A DNA stretch of 64,000 nucleotides from JAHJDO01 sp964437505 (GCA_964437505.1 CAYTGU010000008.1:11845-75844), one strand, 5' to 3'. Counted from the first letter of the stretch, positions 1-7,735 are shown. Made by a program: numbers and translations. The notes: a model not told the origin generated them from the sequence alone.

Positions 1-1050
1 ATTACACTCCTTTGGCAAAGGGAATGTTCTATCTCTATTTCCACATCTATAATATAATTTTTCATGACACGATCCACCATGAAATGGAGAATTACAGTTT
101 CCACACTCAATAAGACCTCTCAATAAATATTTATGCTTAACATTTCTAGGTGAAAGCTTAGAGTTCCTTCTTAATTGCTTTTGAGCTAAATCAAATGTTT
201 TTTTATCTATAATTATCAGATGCTTAGGTAGTTTTATCGCTATCCATTCATCTACTGGTCTTAATCTTAAACTTGTATTGTTTCGTCTCTTGTAATTGCC
301 TGTAACTTTAGGTTTTTTAGACTCACAACTGATATGCTTATTGTAAAAAGTAACGCCTGTATATGTTTTATCTCGCAAAATCCTATGTAATGTACTTGTT
401 CTCCAATGCAGTCCTTTTCTTGGATTTATTTCTATCCTTGTTAGTTCTTTTGCAATGGACCTAACACTAAGTTCTTTATTTATGAGAAGATCAAATATCT
501 TTTTTACTACCTCAGCTTCGCTTTCATTGACTTTATAATATCCTGTTTTCTTTTTGGTTTTAGGAATGTATTTATATCCATATGGCGGAATACTGCCTAT
601 TATATTACCACTTTTAGCCTTGTGAAGTTTGCCTCGTCTAGTTCGTTCTAGTATTTTTAATTTTTCATATTCTGCAACAAGCTCTGTTATTCCATTTGAA
701 ATAAAATCTTCTGGAGTATCATCATTAGATGGACGAGACTTAAATATTATACGGACATTACTCTTTTTTAATTCTTCGTTTATTATATAATGATAACCAT
801 ATTTTCTTGCTAATCTGTCTGGGCTATGTATTAATACTGCTTCAAACTTATTTTTTGTTGCGTCATCTCTTAATTTATCTAATCCTGGTCTAGCAAGAAG
901 TTCCCCACTATATCCATTGTCTGCATACTCATTTATAATAGTATATCCTTCTTTATTAGCAAATTCTCGCAAAGCAGCAAGTTGAGATTCTATAGTACCA
1001 TCATTTTCTTGACTCTCAGTAGACACCCTAGCGTAAATAGCAATATCCAT
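1..1050 (-). CDS. Large serine recombinase (partial, 3' end off window)
   Basis: The first 350 codons of a large serine recombinase are read leftward off the window edge. The start ATG at 1050 follows AAAGGAG by a proper spacing. The resolvase fold begins IAIYARVSTESQ, with Ser10 as the expected nucleophile. A recombinase domain follows, including SIPPYGYKYIPKTKKKTGYY, and then a zinc-ribbon start (ECGNC, later YYRCGNRD). Such enzymes integrate and excise phages and conjugative or mobilisable elements at short att sites that usually lie beside the gene. Its position at the edge of an accessory block, and the truncated comM at 31.5 kb, suggest it drives the island. The C-terminal coiled coil is outside the window. 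Confidence 0.93.
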   Translation of the reverse strand, partial: MDIAIYARVSTESQENDGTIESQLAALREFANKEGYTIINEYADNGYSGELLARPGLDKLRDDATKNKFEAVLIHSPDRLARKYGYHYIINEELKKSNVRIIFKSRPSNDDTPEDFISNGITELVAEYEKLKILERTRRGKLHKAKSGNIIGSIPPYGYKYIPKTKKKTGYYKVNESEAEVVKKIFDLLINKELSVRSIAKELTRIEINPRKGLHWRTSTLHRILRDKTYTGVTFYNKHISCESKKPKVTGNYKRRNNTSLRLRPVDEWIAIKLPKHLIIIDKKTFDLAQKQLRRNSKLSPRNVKHKYLLRGLIECGNCNSPFHGGSCHEKLYYRCGNRDRTFPLPKECN

Positions 1051-1384
1051 TTTAGGCTCCTTTCATGATTGAAAATACATTTTAATAATTTTTCTAAACC
1101 AGTCTTCTTATATAGACTATACTCATTGATAGGATTTCTATATACTCTTATTTTTCAAGAATAGAAGCTGGAATTCTGCAACCTCCTTTACCCTTACATA
1201 ATCGCTTATTCTAAACATATTATCCTTGCTAAATTCTATTATCAACATAATTATTTATTCTTCTCGTTTTTGGAAGCAACCATATTGATGATAGCTTTTT
1301 CTCTCTTTCACATTGTATACTTTTTTCCCTCTCTTCTTATATGTTCTTATATGTATCAAAAAGTGAACGAAGGTTCTCAATGTT
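1051..1384. other. Non-coding gap between recombinase and primase
   Basis: A 334-base AT-rich gap upstream of the recombinase and downstream of the primase gene. I see no open frame with coding character. It holds one copy of the direct repeat described at 1344-1428 and a short partial copy at 1334-1343. No convincing promoter with both boxes was found for the recombinase. Confidence 0.5.
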
Positions 1385-1428
1385 TTAATAACCCTGTCTG
1401 CTTTTCTTATATGTATCAATTTCTGAAC
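1344..1428. repeat. Imperfect 25-base direct repeat at the primase 3' end
   Basis: TTCTTATATGTATCAA is present at 1344-1359 and again at 1404-1419. Each copy is followed by a less conserved stretch ending in TGAAC (copies 1344-1368 and 1404-1428). A partial copy, TTCTTATATG, lies at 1334-1343. ATTTCTGAACTAG recurs once more near 1455-1467, giving the repeated SSEI residues at the primase C-terminus. The repeats straddle the primase stop codon. They could be a duplication scar, or iteron-like or recombinase-binding sites. Confidence 0.6.
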
Positions 1429-2743
1429 TAGTCTGAGTTTTTTTAGATACTAGTTTAATTTCTGAACTAGAAGGTATTTTAGGAATTGGAATAGTTCTTC
1501 TGATTTTCGTAACTATTCTATTCTTCCAATGTCCATAATTAACTTCAATTAATTTATACTTCTCTCCTTTTTCTAACAAAGTCCTTATCGCTCCCTTGGA
1601 TCTTCTTGTCTCATACATCAATTCCTCATATTTTGCGAATACCCACTCTCCTACAGCAACGTTTTTCTTTTTTTCAAGTATAGGTATGACAGTTCTATAA
1701 AAGCCTGTAAAAAGTAGTCCTACCACTCTCTGCCAGCCCATATTTTCAAACATCGCAGGATTAAAGGGTGTCTTTTGAGAATGTGGTTGATTTTCAATAG
1801 TTAAGTCATTTGATTTATTGCCTCTAGCAAATTCCTTTAAATAGCCACAATTGTTTTTTCCTATACAAAGTGGCTCAATGTATGAATTTTTGCACCCATA
1901 TTTAAATTTGCTCGTATAAGCCTTATTTATGACATTGTCAGCTTCACCTTTGGAAAACTCCGTCTCTCCTGTGTTTCTAGAAAGCCATTTATATATCAAC
2001 TGTCGTGCCGTATCTTTTGGATATTTGAGTCTTCTGCACTCACACGAAATAATGTGACACCATTTATTTCTCGCACCTTCCTGGGTTCCACTATCAATTA
2101 TCCTTTGAACACAAGGTTTGATTTTATTCAATGATCCAGTTAATTTTGCTTTTTTTATAAAGCTATCTAATGAAGTTTTTTTAATAGTGTCTAAAACTCC
2201 TGGAAACTCAAGAGGAGCAAAGTCTGACGGGTCCAGGAAATTACACCTTTTCTGTGTGAGTTGATGAATCCCAAAAGGAAGTTTTATCAGTGATCCAAAT
2301 TCTGCATTAGAATTGTGAGAAGGATAAATCTCAACTGGGCACTTTGTTTTATCATTTGTAGATTTCAAGATTTTATGTGCTAAATTATTCGAATCTTTAA
2401 TGCTGACAAAATTTTCAAAAAATATCCACACATGATATCCCTTATTCCCAGAATCTTCTAAGTAAGGAATGAGATTATTCTTCCTTGCACTATCAATAAT
2501 TAACCTGACTCTTTTACAGTCTTTATCATCAATATCTAATACTAACCATTTTGTTTTTGGTTCGTAAGCATAAACACCTATCGTTATCTCTCCTAGTAAG
2601 TGTTTTCGTATTGTCTCCTCTGTAAGATGCTTGGGTTGCCTATTATAGATTACCTTATTCTTCTCTATCTTCTGCGTTGCAAAAGTGTCTTTACGTGTTA
2701 TGAAAACATCAAAAATTTTATTAATCACTTCTTTATTTGCCAT
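1385..2743 (-). CDS. Archaeo-eukaryotic-type primase (TOTE/plasmid-like)
   Basis: A 452-residue primase-polymerase of the AEP superfamily. The metal-binding pair is in LVLDIDD (Asp70, Asp72). It is followed by SGNKGYHVW (about 98-106, the sxH-like motif) and a third acidic/basic stretch from EIYPSHN to LIKLPFG (138-157). A helical primase C-terminal segment around 215-265 (GTQEGARNKWCHIISC) and a Cys cluster around 280-303 (GCK, LCIGKNNCGYL) follow. The C-terminal 110 residues look like a winged-helix DNA-binding tail. Such proteins prime replication of mobile elements. AAGGAGG lies 10 bases before the ATG. It is probably the replication protein of the element whose recombinase lies next to it. 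The last 20 codons run through a direct repeat and may be altered. Confidence 0.85.
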   Translation of the reverse strand: MANKEVINKIFDVFITRKDTFATQKIEKNKVIYNRQPKHLTEETIRKHLLGEITIGVYAYEPKTKWLVLDIDDKDCKRVRLIIDSARKNNLIPYLEDSGNKGYHVWIFFENFVSIKDSNNLAHKILKSTNDKTKCPVEIYPSHNSNAEFGSLIKLPFGIHQLTQKRCNFLDPSDFAPLEFPGVLDTIKKTSLDSFIKKAKLTGSLNKIKPCVQRIIDSGTQEGARNKWCHIISCECRRLKYPKDTARQLIYKWLSRNTGETEFSKGEADNVINKAYTSKFKYGCKNSYIEPLCIGKNNCGYLKEFARGNKSNDLTIENQPHSQKTPFNPAMFENMGWQRVVGLLFTGFYRTVIPILEKKKNVAVGEWVFAKYEELMYETRRSKGAIRTLLEKGEKYKLIEVNYGHWKNRIVTKIRRTIPIPKIPSSSEIKLVSKKTQTSSEIDTYKKSRQGY

Positions 2744-2827
2744 TTCGTTACATCCTCCTTATATTTTCCTTTTTCTATTCGTTAATAACAATACATCTTG
2801 ATTTTTTAGCACAAAATTTCCCAACTA

Positions 2828-2903
2828 GGGTGTTTGTATAGGGTGCAAAAATTACTCTTCTTTTTCATAGGGAAAGCACCCTGTAAATACCTTACAAACA
2901 CCC
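2828..2903. repeat. Two-part inverted repeat (11+6 bp stem)
   Basis: GGGTGTTTGTA (2828-2838) pairs perfectly with TACAAACACCC (2893-2903). Inside it, GGGTGC (2841-2846) pairs with GCACCC (2876-2881) around a 29-base loop. An asymmetric bulge of 2 versus 11 bases separates the two stems. It lies between the primase gene and a helix-turn-helix gene. There is no T-run after either arm, so it is a poor intrinsic terminator. An origin, a recombinase-accessory site or an RNA control element is more likely. Confidence 0.65.
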
Positions 2904-2928
2904 CATTCTTTATATCCCAAAAAGACAC

Positions 2929-3180
2929 TTATCCCCTATTTTGTAAGTTGGCCTTTTCTTCCACAAATTCAACTAATTGTCGAATTGATGTTAATGTTCG
3001 CCTCCTTGTATGTTGAGACCCAACTCTAGCACCTGGCAATAGTCCTTTCTTGATGTAGTCCATTACCACATTCTCACTTAATCCGAGAAGCTCGCTCATA
3101 TCGAGCTCTGTCAAAAGACCGCTTGCTGCCTGCACGCTGATTCGATTTTCTGGCATCGAGCACCTTGACCTTTTTTCCAT
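2929..3180 (-). CDS. Small MerR/excisionase-like helix-turn-helix protein
   Basis: An 83-residue protein whose C-terminal half reads MSELLGLSENVVMDYIKKG followed by LLPGARVG. This is the pattern of a MerR/excisionase-type winged helix that recognises DNA through a helix-turn-helix and a short wing. The start at 3180 is supported by AAAGGAGGTGATTAG, an almost complete match to the anti-Shine-Dalgarno sequence, 5 to 9 bases before the ATG. It starts inside the upstream zinc-finger gene in another frame and overlaps it by 107 bases. The first 27 residues look poorly conserved, so an internal start at Met28 is possible. It may be the recombination directionality factor or a regulator of the element; that is inference. 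Confidence 0.6.
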   Translation of the reverse strand: MEKRSRCSMPENRISVQAASGLLTELDMSELLGLSENVVMDYIKKGLLPGARVGSQHTRRRTLTSIRQLVEFVEEKANLQNRG

Positions 3181-3391
3181 AACTAATCACCTCCTTTCCT
3201 ATAAAATTTTCCAACATTTGAGCTTTCTTCATCATTCCTTTTTCTCTTAGTTTTTTTATTCCTTCTCTTATAATGTCGTCAGGTGTTGCTAAAAGCCGCT
3301 GAACACAATCAGAACACATCAGGTAGTTAAGGTTATCTCTAAAATTACCAGTCTCCAGCCTTCCACATAGATCACAAACTCTCTCTTCCAT
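3074..3391 (-). CDS. Small zinc-finger protein with basic tail
   Basis: A protein of 105 residues with a CxxC...CxxC knuckle near the N-terminus (CDLCGRL and CSDCVQRLL). A helical middle and a strongly basic tail (KKVKVLDARKSNQRAG onward) follow. I take the ATG at 3391, just after AAAGGAGAG, in preference to the in-frame ATG at 3406, which has no ribosome-binding site. The tail is encoded in the stretch that also encodes the start of the next gene in another frame, so part of its composition may be imposed by the overlap. No family name is recognised. It probably binds DNA, or is a structural zinc protein of the mobile element. Confidence 0.55.
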   Translation of the reverse strand: MEERVCDLCGRLETGNFRDNLNYLMCSDCVQRLLATPDDIIREGIKKLREKGMMKKAQMLENFIGKEVISYGKKVKVLDARKSNQRAGSKRSFDRARYERASRIK

Positions 3392-3542
3392 TCTCTCTCC
3401 TTTCATTATTTGTTTCGTTCTCGTTTAATAAAATCTCATATATTTTCTTGAGTAAACTATCGATGTCTTGTATAGGCTTGGGCTCATATTCCCAGCTCAC
3501 TCCGTAGTCTAATTTGCATTTATTCTGTTTTCTTCTTATCAT
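3372..3542 (-). CDS. Small hypothetical protein
   Basis: A 56-codon frame starting MIRRKQNKCKLDYGVSWEY, followed by a predicted amphipathic helix (SLLKKIYEILLNENE). It ends 20 bases inside the next gene downstream. The composition is protein-like and the compact overlapping layout matches the neighbouring small genes. Short proteins of this style are common beside recombinases and primases in mobile elements. The ribosome-binding site is weak (GTGAG), so support is moderate at best. Confidence 0.35.
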   Translation of the reverse strand: MIRRKQNKCKLDYGVSWEYEPKPIQDIDSLLKKIYEILLNENETNNERRENGRESL

Positions 3543-3605
3543 TGTTTACTCACTGTTAATTCCTAAATTAACAATCTGACAGCTACATAATTATGTTGCG
3601 ATTTT

Positions 3606-4079
3606 TTATAAACTAGCAATTGTCTCTAACGTTTTTAGAGAACCTCGAAAACAAGGTCTATAATATGATTTTGATATGGCTAGGTTTTGTACTTTTTTGA
3701 TGTGTGTTCCTACTTCTGCATTTCTGAAATCCTCAAAGTCTTTTAATGCTTTTATCTCATTTAGGCTACATTTATTTAATCTGTCGTTGAATTTTTCTTT
3801 AGCTATTTCCAAAAGTTCTTTTGGGTCTTTAATTCCTTTTTTTTCGAGTTTTTTAATATAGTATTTTATAATTTTTTCTCGTCTTTGATTTAATTCGACT
3901 CGACGGCATTTATACTCTAAGATAATACATTTTCTTTGTGGTTCTAGCGGTTTATGTAATCTATCTCTAATGCTTTTCTTATGTTTTCGTATTGCTTCAT
4001 CTGGGTCATCATATATAGTTTTTCCAAAATCTAGAATATGTTGTAGCTTTGTAACGTCGTCATGCATTTTCTGATCCAT
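3606..4079 (-). CDS. Hypothetical lysine-rich helical protein
   Basis: No family is recognised. I choose the ATG at 4079 (157 residues, starting MDQKMHDDVTKLQ) because GGAGGTG sits 6 to 8 bases upstream. The longer frame to 4211 would run through the promoter. The protein is mostly charged helix, with an REKIIKYYIKKLEKKG stretch and a DPKELLEIAKEKFNDRL helix, and no membrane segment. It stands alone behind its own promoter and ends about 60 bases before the next gene. A DNA- or RNA-binding role would fit its charge but is not shown. Confidence 0.55.
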   Translation of the reverse strand: MDQKMHDDVTKLQHILDFGKTIYDDPDEAIRKHKKSIRDRLHKPLEPQRKCIILEYKCRRVELNQRREKIIKYYIKKLEKKGIKDPKELLEIAKEKFNDRLNKCSLNEIKALKDFEDFRNAEVGTHIKKVQNLAISKSYYRPCFRGSLKTLETIASL

Positions 4080-4148
4080 TTTTACACCTCCGTTTTTATT
4101 ATTAATTTCAGACATAACCGTAGGGAAGTTTGTATTCTTCATACATGC

Positions 4149-4177
4149 ATTATTGCATATTTGGAATGATAAGTCAA
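4149..4177 (-). promoter_or_regulatory. Sigma70-type promoter for the gene at 3606-4079
   Basis: On the minus strand, TTGACT (4172-4177) and AATAAT (4149-4154) are separated by exactly 17 bases and lie about 70 bases upstream of the chosen start. A small palindrome, TTACG-GG-CGTAA (4216-4227), lies upstream and could be an operator. Confidence 0.6.
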
Positions 4178-4407
4178 GGTCTAAATGCTTGCAACGCAAG
4201 AACTTACGCATACTTTTACGGGCGTAAAAAAAGCAATTTAAAGTATACTTCTTTTACCCTAAAAAATAGATTTTAAAGTATGGGGATAATGATGAAAATA
4301 GGAGGAAATTACGAGCTGGAATGCTATTTTGAAAAGTTTTGAACTTTATAGAAAATTAAGATATATCGTATTTTTTGTAGAATTCTCTTAAGTTTTTTAC
4401 TTTTTTC

Positions 4408-5403
4408 TTAGTATATTCTCTTTTTTTTTTCAGGATTTATATTTCTATATTTTAGATTGTTTTGCTGCTTTCTACATTTCTCGCCACAATATTTTTCAGC
4501 CTTTTTAGCATATAAAAAATATTTTGGACACTTCATACTGGAGCATTTAACAATAATTTTTTTCTTTACTAATTCATCACATACACTTTTATAAAAATTA
4601 CGCAGCAGTTTTTCTATACAGGATATATCTTTCCAAACACGATTAGGTAGATTAGGTATAAAAGAATAATTTATGGTATCTATAATAGCTTTTGGTAAAT
4701 GTTTCGGAGCCTCTTCCGTAAGTATCCAACCGTCTGAAGTAAAACACTTTTCATACAATTCTCTTTTATTATTCCTCCCAAAAATATCAAAAATCCTAGA
4801 CATATACCTCTTTTTATCTTCTTTTTTAATATTATCTATTCTTAAATAGCAAATCTCTTTTAAAAGTTGAATCTGATATATAAATTCATCTCTATCTATT
4901 CCTATATCACCGCTATCGTCAGTTGCTTTAGATATATCATAAATACTTGAAAACGCCCGGTTAACAAATTCGGACCATTCTTGGCTACTTAGGTTCTCTG
5001 GAATTGCTAAATATTTTGCCCAAGTATGGTGCATCAAAAATTCATATAACTTAGGCTGACGTTTAGGAACCATCTTTTTTGGTGCAGACTGATGGTTTTT
5101 TCCTTTAACAGTTTTCCTCTTTTCACAGGAATATATAATGGGAATAATAGTGTCTAAAAAATACATATCAGAATTCCCTTCAAATTGCGTTGCTTTAATT
5201 TCGAATCCTATCCATTCTTTACGATATTTATCTCTGTTTTTCTTGTAAAATTCAGGGCATTTTATTTGAATAAAATTAGAATACGTTCCAAACCAGTTCA
5301 TTTCTGATAAAGGACTATCAAATCCGCCAAGATCTTCAATCCATTTAGTAGTATCTTCGCCCTTCCAACGATCAACTATTTCTATCTTTTTTGTTTTAGA
5401 CAT
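4408..5403 (-). CDS. Hypothetical protein with C-terminal CGNR-like zinc finger
   Basis: A 331-residue protein of unrecognised overall family. The C-terminus carries a zinc-binding pattern, CSSMKCPKYF then KYCGEKCRKQQNNLKYRN, which is the C-x4-C...C-x3-C arrangement of CGNR/ABATE-type fingers. The rest is mixed alpha/beta with many aromatic residues and no membrane segment. AAGGAGC precedes the ATG at about 8 bases. CGNR proteins are usually transcriptional regulators or accessory-genome proteins of unknown role; here a DNA-binding function is inference. It is divergent from the small NUMOD3-like gene at 5645. Confidence 0.6.
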   Translation of the reverse strand: MSKTKKIEIVDRWKGEDTTKWIEDLGGFDSPLSEMNWFGTYSNFIQIKCPEFYKKNRDKYRKEWIGFEIKATQFEGNSDMYFLDTIIPIIYSCEKRKTVKGKNHQSAPKKMVPKRQPKLYEFLMHHTWAKYLAIPENLSSQEWSEFVNRAFSSIYDISKATDDSGDIGIDRDEFIYQIQLLKEICYLRIDNIKKEDKKRYMSRIFDIFGRNNKRELYEKCFTSDGWILTEEAPKHLPKAIIDTINYSFIPNLPNRVWKDISCIEKLLRNFYKSVCDELVKKKIIVKCSSMKCPKYFLYAKKAEKYCGEKCRKQQNNLKYRNINPEKKKRIY

Positions 5404-5644
5404 TGAATAGATGCTCCTTAGTTTTTTATTATTTTATCATAGGTTAAAAATCATATCCAATTTTACTATGGAATTTCCTCTGCCATTTGGAATTCATTTT
5501 AACACTGAGGATATTCTTGTGTAGATTTTTACGTGAGGCAATGATACAATTTTGCGTAGATGTTTAACAAGACAGTTCGTCATATAAAAGTATTAGCTGA
5601 GTCGTTGTATAATTAAATAACAGTAAGTAGAGGAGAGAGAAATT

Positions 5645-5797
5645 ATGCGTAAAGGGACAAAGCACACAGAAGAGACAAAAGAGAAGATAAGGAAGAAAAC
5701 AAAAGAAAGTCTTAAAAACTCTCTAAAAAAGAAGGGAAATCGTATAGATAGTTTTGTGATTACTGGCATGGATAATCTAGAGAATCTTTTAAAGTAG
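5645..5797 (+). CDS. 50-residue NUMOD3-like DNA-binding peptide
   Basis: A short plus-strand gene, the only one in the left 40 kb that I accept. It begins MRKGTKHTEETKEKIRKKTK. The H-[ST]-E-E-T-K-x-K-I core is the hallmark of the NUMOD3 motif, which homing endonucleases and phage proteins use to bind DNA. No GIY-YIG or HNH nuclease domain accompanies it, so it is either a free-standing module or a remnant. AGGAGAGAG lies just before the ATG and a TATAAT box lies at 5608-5613. It ends ITGMDNLENLLK. Confidence 0.55.
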   Translation: MRKGTKHTEETKEKIRKKTKESLKNSLKKKGNRIDSFVITGMDNLENLLK

Positions 5798-6162
5798 TTC
5801 CTACCTAAAAAACAGTAAAACCTATCAGAAGTTCAACCATATTTAAGTTGTTACATATCAACAGTTTATAGATAATAATAAAAACGTTAAAAACATTAAA
5901 AAAGTGGAAATTTAGACATTATAAGTATCATAGAAGAGAGGAATAGATTAGTATGGAAATGACTTTCTTTTGTTTTTAATAGTGGAGTATAGGTCTGTAA
6001 GATACTAACAGTTTTTAAAAACCGCTCAACTATTTCCCTAGTACCAAACCAATCCTGTTATTCTGTTCATTTTTCAATAATAAGATGTGGGTAGTCAGCA
6101 GGGAGTGAACCCCTTGCGTTTCAAATAAACTACCCACATCTTTATACAAAAAATCTCTTTTA
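5798..6162. other. Non-coding gap with one strong hairpin
   Basis: 365 bases without a convincing gene, between the plus-strand NUMOD3-like gene and the 3' end of a minus-strand gene. Apart from the perfect inverted repeat at 6082-6142 (separate entry), I see only AT-rich sequence. Confidence 0.5.
6082..6142. repeat. Perfect 14-bp inverted repeat with 33-base loop
   Basis: AAGATGTGGGTAGT (6082-6095) is the exact reverse complement of ACTACCCACATCTT (6129-6142). It lies 20 bases past the stop of the last gene of a minus-strand operon, so it may end or protect that transcript. Neither side has a clean T-run, so a classical intrinsic terminator is doubtful. A recombination site or a small structured RNA is the alternative. 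Confidence 0.7.
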
Positions 6163-6825
6163 TCAATCATTATTTGCTTTTATACAACACTCAGGCTCAA
6201 GCTCATAAAATTCATCATCAACATCAACATCTTGCCACCTCTTATTAGCTATCAAATGTAAAGCCCACCACCCAAAACCAGTGTTAGGAAAGCCAATAGA
6301 AGTAGAAGCTACATCTTCAAATATAAAAGGTCTGCCATTTATATAAGATGTGTATATCGGACTATCATATCCTAATTTAGTTTTAGTAAACAACTCCTTA
6401 TCGTGATATTTAATTCGATTCTTTTTACAATGATTTGTTCCAATTAAATAAGCCTTATCTTTATTCTGTATGCTGCCTTTAGGAATAACTAAAACAGAAT
6501 CTTGTTTATAAAACTCACCAAGTCTCACAATGTCTTTTTCAATATTTCCACTATTTTTCTCGTCCACAACAAAAAAACTTAATTCCTTTAGTGTATCTTC
6601 ATCATCAATAAATTTACTGCGTAGTTTTGTTGCGTTATAACCTGCTTGATTTAATTTTGCTAATAAATTTTTATTTCTTTGCAAGTTTTCATTTTTTGTA
6701 TATGCTTTACCCAACCCACAATCTCTTGCTATACGAAATGCAGTTATTGCACCACAGTCGTATTTCTCATTATGTGCCCACAATCTACTTAATGATGACT
6801 CTGTTATTATTTTATTTAAACTCAT
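6163..6825 (-). CDS. Phage-associated conserved hypothetical protein (copy 2)
   Basis: A 220-residue protein. The start ATG at 6825 follows the stop of the upstream paralogue by one base, with GGAGGGAG as ribosome-binding site. It matches the upstream gene along most of its length: ESSLSRLW.HNEK..CGA at the start, NLQRNK, a GNI..D..R.GE stretch, KGSIQNKDKAYLIGTNHC, SPIYTSY.NGRPFIFE and GFGWWA. I know this pattern from uncharacterised phage and element proteins but recall no function. The invariant Asp-Cys-Gly near residue 25 and the GTNHC motif look like catalytic or metal-binding positions. The copy is divergent enough for an old duplication. Confidence 0.6.
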   Translation of the reverse strand: MSLNKIITESSLSRLWAHNEKYDCGAITAFRIARDCGLGKAYTKNENLQRNKNLLAKLNQAGYNATKLRSKFIDDEDTLKELSFFVVDEKNSGNIEKDIVRLGEFYKQDSVLVIPKGSIQNKDKAYLIGTNHCKKNRIKYHDKELFTKTKLGYDSPIYTSYINGRPFIFEDVASTSIGFPNTGFGWWALHLIANKRWQDVDVDDEFYELEPECCIKANND

Positions 6826-6826
6826 T

Positions 6827-7444
6827 TTATTCTCCCTCCACATCTATATTTTTCCAATTTTCTTTAGCAATTGATTCGATTGCCCACCATGCAAAACCAC
6901 TTACTGGATATATTATATCTCCAATAGTTTCAAATATAAAAGGTCTTCCATTTACATAAGATGTATATATTGGATTTGATTTTCCTAATACTCCCTTATT
7001 GTAAATCCGCTCTTTATGGAATCCGAGCTCATTATTAGGACAATGATTTGTACCACATAGAACCGCTTTGTTTTTCCCAGAGATAGACCCAACAGGTATA
7101 AATAAAATAGAATACTGTTCAAATTCTTCACCCCATTTCTTCAAATCACTATATAAGTTACCTGTATCCTGTCTATCTACAAGAAAATATCCTACTTCTT
7201 TAGTAACAATTTTACCTTCTTTAGATATTCCATATATCTTAGTTATTTCATAACCTGAGCCACTTACTCTAATACTAGATCGTAGTTTCTTATTTCTTTG
7301 TAGCTTCTCTTTCTTTGTATATGGTACACCAGTTCCACAACTCTTAGCTACTAAAAATGCTGTTACTGCTCCACAATCATGTTTCTCATTATGTGACCAC
7401 AATCTACTTAGTGAAGACTCAGCTATTAAGTTATTTAAACTCAT
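6827..7444 (-). CDS. Phage-associated conserved hypothetical protein (copy 1)
   Basis: A 205-residue paralogue of the gene immediately downstream, with the same landmarks: SSLSRLWSHNEKHDCGAVTA, EKLQRNKKL, a VGYFLVDRQDTGNL segment, GSISGKNKAVLCGTNHC, SNPIYTSYVNGRPFIFE and a GFAWWAIESIA end. Both genes share the leader MSLN. No signal peptide or membrane segment is seen, so it is likely cytoplasmic. The tandem pair sits at the 3' end of the operon that begins with the tyrosine recombinase. A phage or anti-host role is inferred from context only. Confidence 0.6.
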   Translation of the reverse strand: MSLNNLIAESSLSRLWSHNEKHDCGAVTAFLVAKSCGTGVPYTKKEKLQRNKKLRSSIRVSGSGYEITKIYGISKEGKIVTKEVGYFLVDRQDTGNLYSDLKKWGEEFEQYSILFIPVGSISGKNKAVLCGTNHCPNNELGFHKERIYNKGVLGKSNPIYTSYVNGRPFIFETIGDIIYPVSGFAWWAIESIAKENWKNIDVEGE

Positions 7445-7462
7445 TTTATATATCCTTATTTA

Positions 7463-7726
7463 TTAGAGAGAGGTAGGAACCGCTGGATATGTCACACCAT
7501 CTGCGAATTTGTTATCACCGCCAAACTTGATGAGATTTAAAACAACATACAATTCAGACGTTCCTGTGATTTTCTCACCGACTTCAATATCAGCCTTCAA
7601 GTTTGTTTTGATAGGGTCAAGAATTGGACTGTTAACCTGGCTCGTTCTCAATGAGGCACATCCAACAAATCCTAACATCACTATCAAACAACAACAAACA
7701 GCTAAAGCTCTTGTTATTTTCTTCAT
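7463..7726 (-). CDS. Small lipoprotein, DUF6567-like, probably shortened
   Basis: An 87-residue lipoprotein from the ATG at 7726, which GGTGAG precedes by 8 bases. The signal peptide is MKKITRALAVCCCLIVML followed by the lipobox GFVGC. The mature part (NSPILDPIKTNLKADIEVGE, then KFGGDNKFADGVTY) resembles the DUF6567 lipoproteins, which as I remember them continue for another 30-50 residues. Here the frame ends abruptly in PAVPTSL, so the gene may be truncated. An in-frame GTG at 7735 is an alternative start. Confidence 0.55.
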   Translation of the reverse strand: MKKITRALAVCCCLIVMLGFVGCASLRTSQVNSPILDPIKTNLKADIEVGEKITGTSELYVVLNLIKFGGDNKFADGVTYPAVPTSL

Positions 7727-7735
7727 TATAAACAC

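Noticed and set aside
6627..6959. 110-residue plus-strand open frame
   Set aside because: It spans the joint of the two minus-strand paralogues, is rich in Phe, Leu and Tyr and has no start signals.
7245..7444. Repeated SLSRLW.HNEK blocks as a repeat array
   Set aside because: They are simply the matching N-termini of two paralogous genes.
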